From positions 1-16,340 of the forward strand of contig CAPIEU010000023.1 of the NCBI GenBank assembly GCA_948630815.1: a DNA stretch of 16,340 nt. The letters run 5' to 3'. This document shows positions 1-7,478 of the stretch, piece after piece. Within the stretch, counting starts at the first letter, position 1, and each line of letters begins with the position of its first letter. The notes beneath the pieces were generated by a model. The model was not told the origin of the DNA and searched no databases. It saw only the letters and a program-made list of their open reading frames with translations. The position numbers and the translations under genes were made by a program. This DNA is from an uncultured Clostridia bacterium (lineage in GTDB: Bacteria > Bacillota > Clostridia > TANB77 > CAG-508).

Positions 1-20
1 CTCACAGAGCTAAAATTTAT

Positions 21-85
21 CAAATTAACTCGCTACAAAATTTATATTTGCTAATCGCAAATACAAATTTGTTCTCGTTAATTTG
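21..85. repeat. Imperfect long inverted repeat downstream of the recombinase
   Basis: Left arm 21-50 (begins CAAATTAACTCG) and right arm 58-85 (ends CTCGTTAATTTG) are near-complementary, separated by about seven bases. It lies just past the 3' end of the leftward recombinase gene, where it could be a terminator or part of an element end recognised by the recombinase. The arms are seen directly; the role is inference. Confidence 0.5.
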
Positions 86-87
86 TT

Positions 88-123
88 GTTGCAACATAGT
101 AGCTATTTTTATATAGTTGCAAC
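88..123. repeat. Two copies of palindromic octamer GTTGCAAC
   Basis: GTTGCAAC occurs at 88-95 and 116-123, a 28-base period, between the long inverted repeat and the stop codon of the recombinase. Paired short palindromes beside a large serine recombinase gene are plausible recombinase-binding or attachment-site material. No second attachment half is visible in the window, so this is only suggestive. Confidence 0.35.
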
Positions 124-125
124 AA

Positions 126-2046
126 TTATTCTGTATCTTCTTCGCAGAATTTTACTGGCTTTACACCTACTGAAATAGGTGTAGGCTCTTTCATATAGAT
201 TACACTATCGTTTGTTTCATCTGGTATATAATCAAATGCAGAGTCAATTTCTTTCATTTGGAATTTATCTTCTTTTCGAATATAAATAATTCCAAACTCA
301 TAAGTCTCCATTTTATTGTCTGGATCTAGTTTATAGTAATCTTTTAAAGGGAACACTCTGACAATAGCACTATTATCTTCAATAAAGTTGAAATAAAATA
401 CTTGCTTGTCTACATAGTATGTTGCTTCAGTATAACCCACATCATAATATTGCCTTAATCTCATAATGATTTCGCCAACTTCTTCTTCGGCTAGATAATT
501 ACTAAATCTAACATTACCCAGTACATTACCAAATATTGCTGGTTTTGTAGTATCTATATAACCTTTATCAAATAATTCTTGACAAGGTTTACAGATGGAA
601 TCTCTAAAGTTTATTTGTTTTACAACTACTTCGTTACCAACTAAAGCAAGTTCTATATCATCAACATATTTCATTATTAAGTCTGCTTGTTCCTGTCTTG
701 TATAATCATTCCAAGTTTTAGTTCGTTCTTGATATTCCTTATCTAGCTTTATTTTGTTGATAAAGTCAATATCTCGTTTTAGTAAAATATCTTTTGGCGT
801 AAATCTTAATTCTTCTGCACAATCAGTAGTATCTAATTTATTCTCTAATTCTTTTATTGCTTTTTCAACAATATTTGTTTCTTCTTTATATACATCTAAA
901 TTAAATGCACCACCAATATAAGCTTTTCTAATTCTTTCAAGTTTATTTTTCTGCTCATTTATTTCCTTTTCTAATTGTTCTTTAGGCTCATCAAATTTTT
1001 GCTTTATCATAGGCAAGAAGAATTGATTGACAACAGAATCATATTCTACTAGCTCACTAATAAATTGATTAAAATAATCATTTATAACTTTCTCTTTAAA
1101 TTCAATTTTACAATCATTACAATAATAGTAAAAATAGGCATTGCCATTTTTCTTTGTAGTAGCTTTACCACCTAAAACTCTGCCACATTTAGGACATTTT
1201 AATTTTTGTAAATATAAATAAGTTAATGTTCTTTTATAACTTCTTGAATTTTTCTTTTTCTGTACTTGGCAATCTGCCCACATTTCTTTTGATATAATAG
1301 GTTCGACAACATCTTCATAGTAAGTAGGGTGTTTAGTTTTCTTACCATGAACAAAATCGCCTTTATATATTTCATTTTCTAAAATTCCCATAATCGTTGA
1401 ATCTCGCCAATTATCTTTTCCTAATACTTTTTCTTCTTTGAATAGATTGCTTATTTTCTGATAAGAATAGCCATTATAGTATAAATCAAATATTCTAATA
1501 ACAATATCTTTAGTAGAATAATCAATTATTAACTTTTTATCTTCTCTTTTATAGCCTAATGGTGCAATGTGAGGAATATGCCCATTCTTTATTGCACCTG
1601 CTAAACCTATTTTTGTTCTTTCGCTAGTTCTTTCAATTTCATTTTGGCTAACACTCATTAAAAGTCTTGAAATCATCTTGCCATTTGCACTTGTAGTATT
1701 TATTTCATCATTTACACAGTCTAAATAAGCATTATTTTCATCTAAAAATGTCATTAAATTTTCCCAGTCATAAATACTTCTTGTTATTCTATCTAGTTTT
1801 AGAGCAACAATAGTATTTATCTTTTTTGCTTTAATATCAGCTTTTAATCTTTCAAACTCTGGTCTATGATTACCAGTTTTAGCACTTATTCCAGCGTCTT
1901 CGTAATAATCTACTATTTCATAGCCTTTGAATTTACAAAAAGTTTCTAGTCTTTCTCTTTGTTCTGGAAGACTAAAGCCGTTCTCTAGCTTGATCCTCTG
2001 TTGAAACTCTCATATACAATCCACATTTTTTCTTTTCTTCGTTCAA
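126..2046 (-). CDS. Large serine recombinase (TnpX-like), +1 frameshift at CGG codon
   Basis: Site-specific DNA recombinase that would excise and integrate a mobile element. Read from TTG at 2044-2046 (GGAGG nine bases upstream) the protein begins MNEEKKKCGLYMRVSTEDQ, with catalytic Ser15 in the RVSTEDQ motif. After Glu22 the frame is lost at CGG (1978-1980) followed by CTT TAG. Skipping one base (1980) restores GFSLPEQRERL and the rest, giving 639 residues. Resolvase catalytic domain about 1-150 (ISAKTGNHRPEFERL, LDRITRS), recombinase domain about 165-260, zinc ribbon about 280-315 (CPKCG and CNDC), then coiled coil and a long C-terminal region. An in-frame ATG at 1754 would give 542 residues without the catalytic serine, so it cannot be the active product. 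Either programmed frameshifting, pseudogene or sequence error; the other CGG sites in this window favour the first. Confidence 0.9.
1978..1980 (-). other. Putative CGG-triggered +1 frameshift site in recombinase
   Basis: On the minus strand the reading is AGA GAA CGG CTT TAG. Skipping the C gives AGA GAA GGC TTT AGT, i.e. R-E-G-F-S, the expected AREGFSLPEQ motif of this recombinase family. Without a shift translation stops two codons later, at TAG. Confidence 0.65.
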
Positions 2047-2068
2047 TTTTCATAACCTCCAATCTAAC

Positions 2069-2114
2069 AAAAAAGAGACATCAAAGTACAATACGAGTAC
2101 TACTGACATCTCTT
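2069..2114 (-). terminator. Intrinsic terminator/attenuator in the recombinase leader
   Basis: On the minus strand arms at 2097-2114 (AAGAGATGTCAGTAGTAC) and 2073-2089 pair imperfectly around a seven-base loop and are followed by six T residues (2074-2069). It sits between a strong upstream promoter and the ribosome site of the recombinase, so it would either end upstream transcription or attenuate recombinase expression. Confidence 0.6.
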
Positions 2115-2225
2115 AAATCCATTTATCATAAACTAAAATATAATAATGCAATATAATATAATTTTTTCAAAGTACTCATAATTATATAGCTCTTGACGAA
2201 CAGCTATACTTAATTTATTGCCTAT

Positions 2226-2253
2226 ATTATATCACGATTTTAAGAAATGTCAA
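2226..2253 (-). promoter_or_regulatory. Sigma-A-type promoter toward the recombinase
   Basis: Minus strand TTGACA (2253-2248), a 16-base spacer and TATAAT (2231-2226): both hexamers match consensus. The predicted start is near 2219, giving a leader of about 170 bases before the recombinase TTG start. That leader holds a small hairpin (arms TATAGCT/AGCTATA near 2185-2210) and the intrinsic terminator. Confidence 0.65.
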
Positions 2254-2264
2254 ATATTTACAAT

Positions 2265-2546
2265 TTATATATTTTTCAAATAGTCTTCTAACTCTGTTAA
2301 TTTAATCTTTTTAGTCAAATTAGAAATATACACATCATTAGAATAATTGAAAACTAAAAAAGTAATATTTTTAATAATCACTCTATGTGGCTCAATATAT
2401 GTAAGATTAGTTTTTTCTAATTTTCTAATACTACCATTTACAAAAGTAGGAGTAACTTTAGAAAACTCACATATAAATTCAAGTCGTTGTTTTAGACATT
2501 CCTCAAATTCTAGTTCTTGCTTAATTATCTTCATTTCAAGCACCAT
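2265..2546 (-). CDS. Small protein of unknown function
   Basis: I do not recognise this 93-residue protein. It is charged, with no membrane segment, a mixed N-terminal stretch (KQELEFEECLKQRLEF) and hydrophobic strands in the middle (VIIKNITFLVFNYS). An AAGGAAAGG purine run directly precedes the first ATG (2546), so the second ATG at 2534, eleven bases from AAAGGA, may be the real start (89 residues). It lies between the tRNA-Thr terminator and the recombinase promoter and reads the same way as both. It may be element cargo or a chromosomal leftover. Confidence 0.5.
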   Translation of the reverse strand: MVLEMKIIKQELEFEECLKQRLEFICEFSKVTPTFVNGSIRKLEKTNLTYIEPHRVIIKNITFLVFNYSNDVYISNLTKKIKLTELEDYLKNI

Positions 2547-2583
2547 CCTTTCCTTATAGAATTAGGATGATTTTTTGCAAAAG

Positions 2584-2613
2584 AAAAAATCAACCATTTT
2601 ACTGATTGATTTT
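2584..2613 (-). terminator. Intrinsic terminator after tRNA-Thr
   Basis: On the minus strand ATCAATC (2610-2604) pairs with GGTTGAT (2595-2589) around an eight-base loop, extendable by three A-T pairs, and is followed by a T run. It lies about 40 bases past the tRNA 3' end in the same direction. Confidence 0.6.
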
Positions 2614-2652
2614 CATATCTAGCTGTTCTATTAGTTCGAACAGAAACGTCGT

Positions 2653-2728
2653 TGGAGCTACTAACGGGAATTGAACCCGTGACCTCTACCTTACCAAGGT
2701 AGCACTCTACCAACTGAGCTATAGTAGC
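2653..2728 (-). tRNA. tRNA-Thr (anticodon GGU)
   Basis: The minus strand folds into a full cloverleaf: acceptor GCTACTA/TAGTAGC, D arm GCTC/GAGT with AGTTGGTA loop, anticodon stem CTACC/GGTAG with loop TTGGTAA (anticodon GGT, reading ACC and ACU), and T arm ACGGG-TTCAATT-CCCGT. The 3' CCA is encoded (TGG at 2653-2655). Length 76. Confidence 0.95.
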
Positions 2729-2746
2729 ACATTATTTACAAATTTT

Positions 2747-2775
2747 ATTATATGTGTTACAATAGCTTTTGTCAA
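2747..2775 (-). promoter_or_regulatory. Consensus promoter of tRNA-Thr
   Basis: Minus strand TTGACA (2775-2770), 17-base spacer, TATAAT (2752-2747): a perfect sigma-A promoter placing transcription about 10 bases before the tRNA. It is divergent from the thioesterase gene starting at 2810. Confidence 0.85.
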
Positions 2776-2809
2776 TATTAGTTGGCGATTTTTTTATAGA
2801 GGTGAAAAT

Positions 2810-3541
2810 ATGGCTGTAATAGAACATAAATTTGAAATTGGATTTCGTGATGTTGGTAAAAGTAATAAATTAACAAACAAAGCCTTGCTTGGTTTTCTAG
2901 AAGATATTGCTGGTAAACATTCTAACATGGTAGGTTATGGTCTTAATAATATAGAAAAAACAAGTGTTACCTGGGTTTTATTAAATTGGAAAGTAAAAGT
3001 ATTTAATAATCCTTTATATGGAGAAACTGTTTTAGTTAAAACTTGGGGTAGAGATACCCAAAAATTTTATACATATCGTGATTTTGAAGTATATAATAAA
3101 AATAACGAACTAATAGCAATTGCAACTTCAAAATGGGCTTTATTAGATGCTAATAGTATGAGTTTAATAAAAATTTCTAACGAAGTTATTGCCCCATATG
3201 AAATAGAAACAAAAAAAGTATTTGGTGAAGAACCAGAACCAAATAAAATTATGATACCTAATGAGATTTCTTCTGTTTCTAATTATATAGTACAAAGAAA
3301 AGACATTGATATTAATGGTCATGTTCATAATGTTACATATATGGACATTGCATATGAAGTTTTACCAGAAGAAGTTTATAAAACAATAAACTGTAATTCA
3401 TTTGAAATTATGTATAAAAAAGAGACAAAACTTGGTGAAACTGTAAAATGTTTTTATTCTAAAATAGATAATACACATTATATTGTAATGAAAACTGAAG
3501 ACGAAAAAACAGTTCACTGTATAGTTAAACTTGACCAATAG
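2810..3541 (+). CDS. Acyl-ACP thioesterase
   Basis: 243-residue bacterial acyl-[acyl-carrier-protein] thioesterase (PF01643 type), hydrolysing fatty acyl-ACP to release free fatty acid in the cytoplasm. It has the two hotdog-fold repeats of the family. The first holds DVGKSNKLTNKALLGFLED near residues 14-32 and a WVLLNWKVKV strand near 55-64. The second has DINGHVHNVTYMDIAYE (about 165-181), matching the family D-x-N-x-HVNN-x-x-Y motif with its Asn/His residues. AGAGGTG stands a few bases before ATG. It is followed by a hairpin and then rqcH. No frame problem and no CGG codon. Confidence 0.88.
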   Translation: MAVIEHKFEIGFRDVGKSNKLTNKALLGFLEDIAGKHSNMVGYGLNNIEKTSVTWVLLNWKVKVFNNPLYGETVLVKTWGRDTQKFYTYRDFEVYNKNNELIAIATSKWALLDANSMSLIKISNEVIAPYEIETKKVFGEEPEPNKIMIPNEISSVSNYIVQRKDIDINGHVHNVTYMDIAYEVLPEEVYKTINCNSFEIMYKKETKLGETVKCFYSKIDNTHYIVMKTEDEKTVHCIVKLDQ

Positions 3542-3584
3542 TAATAATTAGTACTAAAATATACCAACTTCACAGTTATATAGT

Positions 3585-3621
3585 GCTTTTCTTTTTTGAG
3601 TATACGAAAAAAAGAAAATGC
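3585..3621 (+). terminator. Hairpin between thioesterase and rqcH
   Basis: GCTTTTCTTTTTT (3585-3597) and the A-rich arm 3607-3621 ending in ATGC pair around a nine-base loop with one bulged A. The T run lies inside the stem rather than after it, so it may act as a weak two-way terminator. Confidence 0.35.
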
Positions 3622-3670
3622 TCTACCTAACTAAAGACTATAGTGAACTTACAAATAAGGAGTAACTTTT

Positions 3671-5412
3671 ATGGCATTTTCACGGAATAGTAACCAAACA
3701 AGTAGTTAATGAATTAAACTCTTGTATAATTGATGGTAAAATAAATAAAGTATTTGAGCCTAATAAAAATGAAATTTTATTAGGCATTTATGCTATGCGG
3801 AAAAAACTTTTCTTTATTAATTAATATTGATTCTTCAAATTATCGTATGCATTTAACTACTACATCAAAGCCAAATCCTCTTAATGCTCCTAATTTTTGT
3901 ATGTTACTTAGAAAGCATTTAATAGGAATGAGAATAAAATCTATATCAAATTATGATTTAGAAAGAATTATAACTATTGAACTTGAAGGTTTTAACGAAT
4001 TAAATGATTTTATTACAAAAAAACTAATAATAGAACTTATGGGAAAACATGGAAATATCATATTGACAAATGAAAATAATATGATAATAGATAGTATACG
4101 TCATTTAGATACCTTTTCAAATTCAAATAGAAATATTTTACCTGCACATGAATATACATTACCCATTAGTGATAAACTTAGCTTTTTAGATATAAATTCC
4201 TTTGAAGAATTTTATAATGCTATTAGTACTGAATTTCCAAATTATATAAACGCAATTACTAATACTTTTATAGGTATTAGTAAAAATCATTTACAATATT
4301 TATTAGAAAAATTAAATATACCAAATGATGTATCTAAAAATGATTTAGAAAAAATATATACTAGTTTAAAAAACACTGTAAATTCTAAAAACCTTGCTTG
4401 TAAATTTTATGAATTTTCATCTAAGCCTGATTATGTAATTGATATTACCAATACTTATTCCCCACTTTCAGTTAATTTCTTTTTAGATGATTTCTATTCT
4501 AAAAAAGAAGTAGATGAAGAATTTAAGAATTATAGAAATAATATATTAAAACTTATATTAGCAGAGCTAAAGAAATACACTAAACGTCTTAATAATATAA
4601 ATAAAAAATTAGAAGAATGTGATACTATGGATACCTATAAGCTATATGGAGAACTAATCACTGCTAACTTATATAAAATTGATAATAGTAAAAATTTAGA
4701 TAAAATTGAACTAGACAATTATTACAATAATGAAAGAATTACAATTCCTTTAGATAAGACTATTTCTCCTGCTTATAATGCAAAAAAATATTTTAAAAAG
4801 TATAACAAGCTAAAAAATGCTTTACAAATAGTAACTAATCAAAAGAAAGAAACCTCAAAAGAAATAGATTATATAGAAAGCATCATTTACGAACTAGATA
4901 CTGCAAGTTCAATAAATGATATTCATTTAATATATGAAGAAATATCTGAAAATGTTATCTTTAAAGATACTTTAAACGATAAAAAGAAAAAAGATAGTAA
5001 GATTAATAAGAAAAAACAAAAAGAAGAAGATTTTTCTCCTTTAACTTTTGTTATAGATGGTTATACCGTTTATGTTGGAAAAAATAACAAACAAAATGAT
5101 TACTTAACTTTAAAATTTGCACATAATAATGATATGTGGTTTCATACCAAAATCGTTCATGGAAGCCATGTAATACTTAAAACAAATGGTGATGAAATAG
5201 AACAAGTTTTAATAAATAAATGTGCAAGTCTTGCTGCATTTTATAGTAAAGCATCTACATCTTCAAATGTAGAAGTAGATTACACATATGTTCGATATGT
5301 AAAAAAACCAACAAATGCAAAACCTGGTATGGTAATATATACAAACTATGAAACAGTAACTGTTAAACCAAATGATTTTAATACTAATAATCAATCCGCT
5401 CCATCTTGCTGA
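3671..5412 (+). CDS. rqcH: RqcH/FbpA (NFACT) with two +1 shifts at CGG codons
   Basis: NFACT-family ribosome quality control factor. The family binds the 50S subunit carrying a stalled peptidyl-tRNA and directs C-terminal alanine tailing. AAGGAG (3657-3662) stands eight bases before ATG 3671. The frame reads M-A-F-S, then CGG (3683-3685); skipping C3683 gives GIVTKQVVNELNS, the expected MAFxGIVTK start. At Ala41-Met42 a second CGG (3798-3800) breaks the frame; skipping C3798 gives GKNFSLLINIDSSNYRMHLT. The total is then exactly 579 residues, the usual family size. NFACT-N with NAPNFCMLLRKHL (about 70-82) and DSIRHLD (about 133), coiled-coil middle (about 255-400), and NFACT-R at the C-terminus (WFHTKIVHGSHVILK, then AKPGMVIYT). 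A shorter start at ATG 3790 would lose the conserved first 40 residues and has no good ribosome site. Confidence 0.9.
3683..3685 (+). other. Putative CGG +1 frameshift site 1 in rqcH
   Basis: Frame: TTT TCA CGG AAT AGT ... TAA. Skipping C3683 gives TCA GGA ATA GTA ACC, i.e. S-G-I-V-T. Family N-termini read M-A-F/L-D-G-I/F-V, so a glycine is expected at residue 5. Unshifted reading ends at TAA eight codons later. Confidence 0.65.
3798..3800 (+). other. Putative CGG +1 frameshift site 2 in rqcH
   Basis: Frame: TAT GCT ATG CGG AAA AAA CTT TTC ... TAA. Skipping C3798 gives ATG GGA AAA AAC TTT, i.e. M-G-K-N-F; relatives have GIYxNGKNY here. It is the second interruption in one gene, 114 bases after the first, and both are needed for a full-length product. 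Confidence 0.65.
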
Positions 5413-5548
5413 ATGTAGGACATTTTTGTTTTTCTCGCGAGGTCTCGAAATACTACATTCTCGTATCCCTACTTTATAATTAAAAAAATATTTTATTATA
5501 AAAAAAGAAGTTTTGCTTCGCGGACAAGTAATGCTCGCCCCCCTACAT
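5411..5548. repeat. Palindromic intergenic segment after rqcH
   Basis: GAATGTA (5411-5417) and TACATTC (5454-5460) form one inverted pair, and ATGTAGG (5413-5419) and CCTACAT (5542-5548) an outer one. CTCGCGAG (5434-5441) is a palindrome in between. This stretch is richer in G+C than its surroundings and holds no gene. It may be a small dispersed palindromic repeat; no second copy is in the window. Confidence 0.35.
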
Positions 5549-5580
5549 TTAACTTAAAATAGCGTATTTTCCTATTATAT

Positions 5581-5614
5581 AAATAAAGAAGATAGTTATC
5601 TATCTTCTTTATTT
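5581..5614. terminator. Perfect 15-bp hairpin
   Basis: AAATAAAGAAGATAG (5581-5595), loop TTAT, and its exact complement at 5600-5614. It can terminate rightward transcription from rqcH and leftward transcription from the remnant whose last codons lie inside it. Confidence 0.7.
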
Positions 5615-5798
5615 ACTAACACACTATCATAGTATAAATTTTCTGGAGCAACATCTTCCCCTGTTTCCCACTCTACTCTTATACCATCAGTTCTTACTTT
5701 TTTAATCTTTGCTTATCCTTTAATCCTTGATAAAATGGTGGAAAAGTCAATCTTAATAAAAAATTAATTGGATATTTTAGAAAAATAGTATATAATGT
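5596..5798 (-). pseudogene. Decayed leftward gene, C-terminal remnant with an A6G frame break
   Basis: No intact gene is present, but the minus strand reads as coherent protein. An upstream part (open from 5798, no start codon) gives KYPINFLLRLTFPPFYQG then LKDKQRLKK and TAA. A -1 change at TTA AAA AAG TAA (A6G tract near 5697-5704) continues as VRTDGIRVEWETGEDVAPEN then LYYDSVLVNKEDR and stop. I do not recognise the family. The tract fits A-AAA-AAG, a known -1 slippery heptamer, but with no start codon or ribosome site a truncated relic is likelier. The promoter of the next gene lies over its upstream end. Confidence 0.4.
5768..5796 (+). promoter_or_regulatory. Promoter of the glycosyltransferase gene
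   Basis: TTGGAT (5768-5773), 17-base spacer, TATAAT (5791-5796), followed by AGGA (5806-5809) and the ATG at 5821. The leader is short, about 15-20 bases. Confidence 0.65.
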
Positions 5799-5820
5799 TT
5801 ATGATAGGATGTGAAAATTT

Positions 5821-6519
5821 ATGAAATTCTTTAAAAGATTATTTTTAGCAATTGTAATATTAGTAATTTTAGTCGTTGGTGGAATTGCTCTTATGGGACA
5901 TTCTATGTACAAAGATGCCATTAATAAAATTAGTATTGCTGATAAGATTGCTAAAATAAAAGAAGATGAAAACTATATTACTATTGATAAAATCCCTGAT
6001 AATTTCAAAAATGCAATAATTGCTGTTGAAGATCATAGATTTAAAGATCATAATGGCATTGATATAATAACTACTACTAGATCAATGCTTGAAAATATAA
6101 GTAAAAAAGATATTGTTGCTGGTGGTAGTACAATTACCCAACAAACTGGAAGATTATTATATTTTACACAAGAACAACGTTTTACAAGAAAAGTTGCAGA
6201 ACTATTTGTAGCTTTTGATTTAGAAAAAAACTATTCTAAAGATGAAATATTAGAACTATATTCTAACATTATTTATTATGGTAATGGTTATTATGGAATT
6301 AGAGAAGCTAGCCTTGGTTACTTTAATAAAGAACCAAAAGATTTAAATTTAGATGAAGCGTCTTTACTTGCTGGTATTCCTAATGCCCCAAGTGTATATT
6401 CTCCTAATAAAAATTTAAACTTAGCCAAAAAAAGACAAGCTGCTGTACTTTCTGCAATGGTAAAGTATAATTATATAACTGAAGAAGATAAGGTAAAAAT
6501 TATAAATCCAAATAATTAA
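5821..6519 (+). CDS. Monofunctional peptidoglycan glycosyltransferase (GT51)
   Basis: 232-residue transglycosylase polymerising lipid II into glycan strands at the outer face of the membrane. One N-terminal transmembrane segment (about 6-27, LFLAIVILVILVVGGIALM) anchors it. The five family motifs are visible: AVEDHRFKDHNGID (about 68-81, catalytic Glu), GGSTITQQTGRLLYF (about 101-115), a KVAELFVAFDLEKNYSKDE block, LYSNIIYYGNGYYGI (about 146-160), and LDEASLLAGIPNAPSVYSP (about 176-194). No transpeptidase domain follows, and the length fits the monofunctional class. It has its own promoter and a strong terminator, so it is probably a single-gene unit. Confidence 0.92.
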   Translation: MKFFKRLFLAIVILVILVVGGIALMGHSMYKDAINKISIADKIAKIKEDENYITIDKIPDNFKNAIIAVEDHRFKDHNGIDIITTTRSMLENISKKDIVAGGSTITQQTGRLLYFTQEQRFTRKVAELFVAFDLEKNYSKDEILELYSNIIYYGNGYYGIREASLGYFNKEPKDLNLDEASLLAGIPNAPSVYSPNKNLNLAKKRQAAVLSAMVKYNYITEEDKVKIINPNN

Positions 6520-6547
6520 GACGTGATAATAGTATCACGTCTTTTGA
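6518..6547 (+). terminator. Intrinsic terminator of the glycosyltransferase gene
   Basis: AAGACGTGAT (6518-6527), loop AATAGT, ATCACGTCTT (6534-6543), then TT. The 10-bp stem is perfect and begins inside the stop codon region. Confidence 0.8.
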
Positions 6548-6605
6548 ATAGTTCATACTACTTTGTGGGGATATTTTTTACACTTTTCTACCTTTTAATA
6601 TTTTT

Positions 6606-7346
6606 CTAGCTTAATAATATCTCTTCTATTTCTTTAAAACTAGCATTATCTGTTAATACAATATCAAATGTTGATTTATATAGCTCTAAATTTTCTTCTA
6701 TTTTTTTATCTAAAAATCCTACTGTTATGGTGCTATTCAATTTATCTTTTGATACCATATTTACATCATCTACAATATCTCCAAATAGTAATGCATAATC
6801 TCTTGTTTTAATTATTTCGTTCAATTCTTTTGAAAATGTAATTTTATTTTTACTGTGAGGCGTAACTTCGTAAATATCATTTTTACCATTGTTTTCTATA
6901 TCATAATCATTAGAATATATAAACATATTATTATAATAGCAATTATTGAATTTCAAATATTCTTTAATTACATTTTTTAAGCTACAAGACATTATAATTA
7001 GTGGTATATTCAAATTATACATTTGTAATAAAAATTCTTTTGCTCCATCACGAAGTTCTAACTTTGTATCTTTTACTGCATCTTTTATAATTTCATTATT
7101 CAAACCTTTTTCACGTAATAAATTTATATATGCTTTGAATCTATATTCCCATGTTTCATAATGTTCATCATGTATTTCATCATATCTTTTAGTAAAGTCT
7201 TCTCCTAATAATCCTGAATGGTATAATACTCTCCATCCACTTATACTATTTCCTTTTGTTAAAGTTCTATCAAAGTCAATCAAAATATAAAAGTTTTCTT
7301 TTGTTAATTTTATTCTATCTAATTTTTTTGTATTAATATATTTCAT
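6606..7346 (-). CDS. HAD-superfamily phosphatase, 5'-nucleotidase-like
   Basis: 246 residues. HAD motif I is IDFDRTLTKGNS (about 23-34; the two Asp are nucleophile and acid/base). Motif II is IIMSCS (about 116-121), and motif IV is FGDIVDDVN near 190. Layout, with a helical cap between motifs I and II and an NSxS segment after motif I, resembles the UMPH-1/cytosolic nucleotidase III branch more than the sugar phosphatases, but the substrate cannot be read from sequence. AGGAGG stands about five bases before ATG. It reads left, converging on the glycosyltransferase gene, and adds a further phosphatase to a region full of nucleotide-acting enzymes. Confidence 0.75.
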   Translation of the reverse strand: MKYINTKKLDRIKLTKENFYILIDFDRTLTKGNSISGWRVLYHSGLLGEDFTKRYDEIHDEHYETWEYRFKAYINLLREKGLNNEIIKDAVKDTKLELRDGAKEFLLQMYNLNIPLIIMSCSLKNVIKEYLKFNNCYYNNMFIYSNDYDIENNGKNDIYEVTPHSKNKITFSKELNEIIKTRDYALLFGDIVDDVNMVSKDKLNSTITVGFLDKKIEENLELYKSTFDIVLTDNASFKEIEEILLS

Positions 7347-7367
7347 AAATTCCTCCTATTTACTATT

Positions 7368-7478
7368 CTATTTTTCAAACTCATTTTTTCTACTTTTAAA
7401 AAATTCATAAAAATATTTTACATTTTCAAGTTCACTCCATTTTTGAACTTTATAATCTTCAGTATCTAAATTTAGCAT
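7368..7478 (-). CDS. Possible 36-residue small protein or gene remnant
   Basis: ATG at 7476-7478 opens a 36-codon frame beginning MLNLDTEDYKVQKWSELENV and ending FFKSRKNEFEK then TAG, just before the ribosome site of the HAD gene. The residue mix is protein-like, but the upstream Shine-Dalgarno match is weak (GGA only) and a stop codon directly precedes the ATG. It could be a short upstream gene coupled to the phosphatase or the tail of a lost gene. Function unknown. Confidence 0.3.
   Translation of the reverse strand: MLNLDTEDYKVQKWSELENVKYFYEFFKSRKNEFEK

Noticed and set aside
126..1754. Independent 542-residue gene
   Set aside because: It lacks the catalytic serine part, which lies directly upstream in two frames; the joined 639-residue reading is better.
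2010..2053. A second frameshift in the recombinase when ATG 2051-2053 is taken as start
   Set aside because: That ATG lies only two bases from GGAGG. TTG at 2044-2046, nine bases from GGAGG, is in frame with RVSTEDQ, so only the CGG break remains.
2531..2713. Leftward frame over the tRNA-Thr region
   Set aside because: It overlaps the tRNA and its terminator; a chance open frame.
2653..2728. tRNA-Thr as the element attachment site
   Set aside because: No duplicate of the tRNA 3' end is seen in the window, and large serine recombinases do not usually target tRNA genes.
3677..3682. Homopolymer T4 error as the cause of the first rqcH break (reading F-H-G)
   Set aside because: Possible, but skipping the C of CGG gives MAFSGIVTK, equally family-like, and matches the other three sites.
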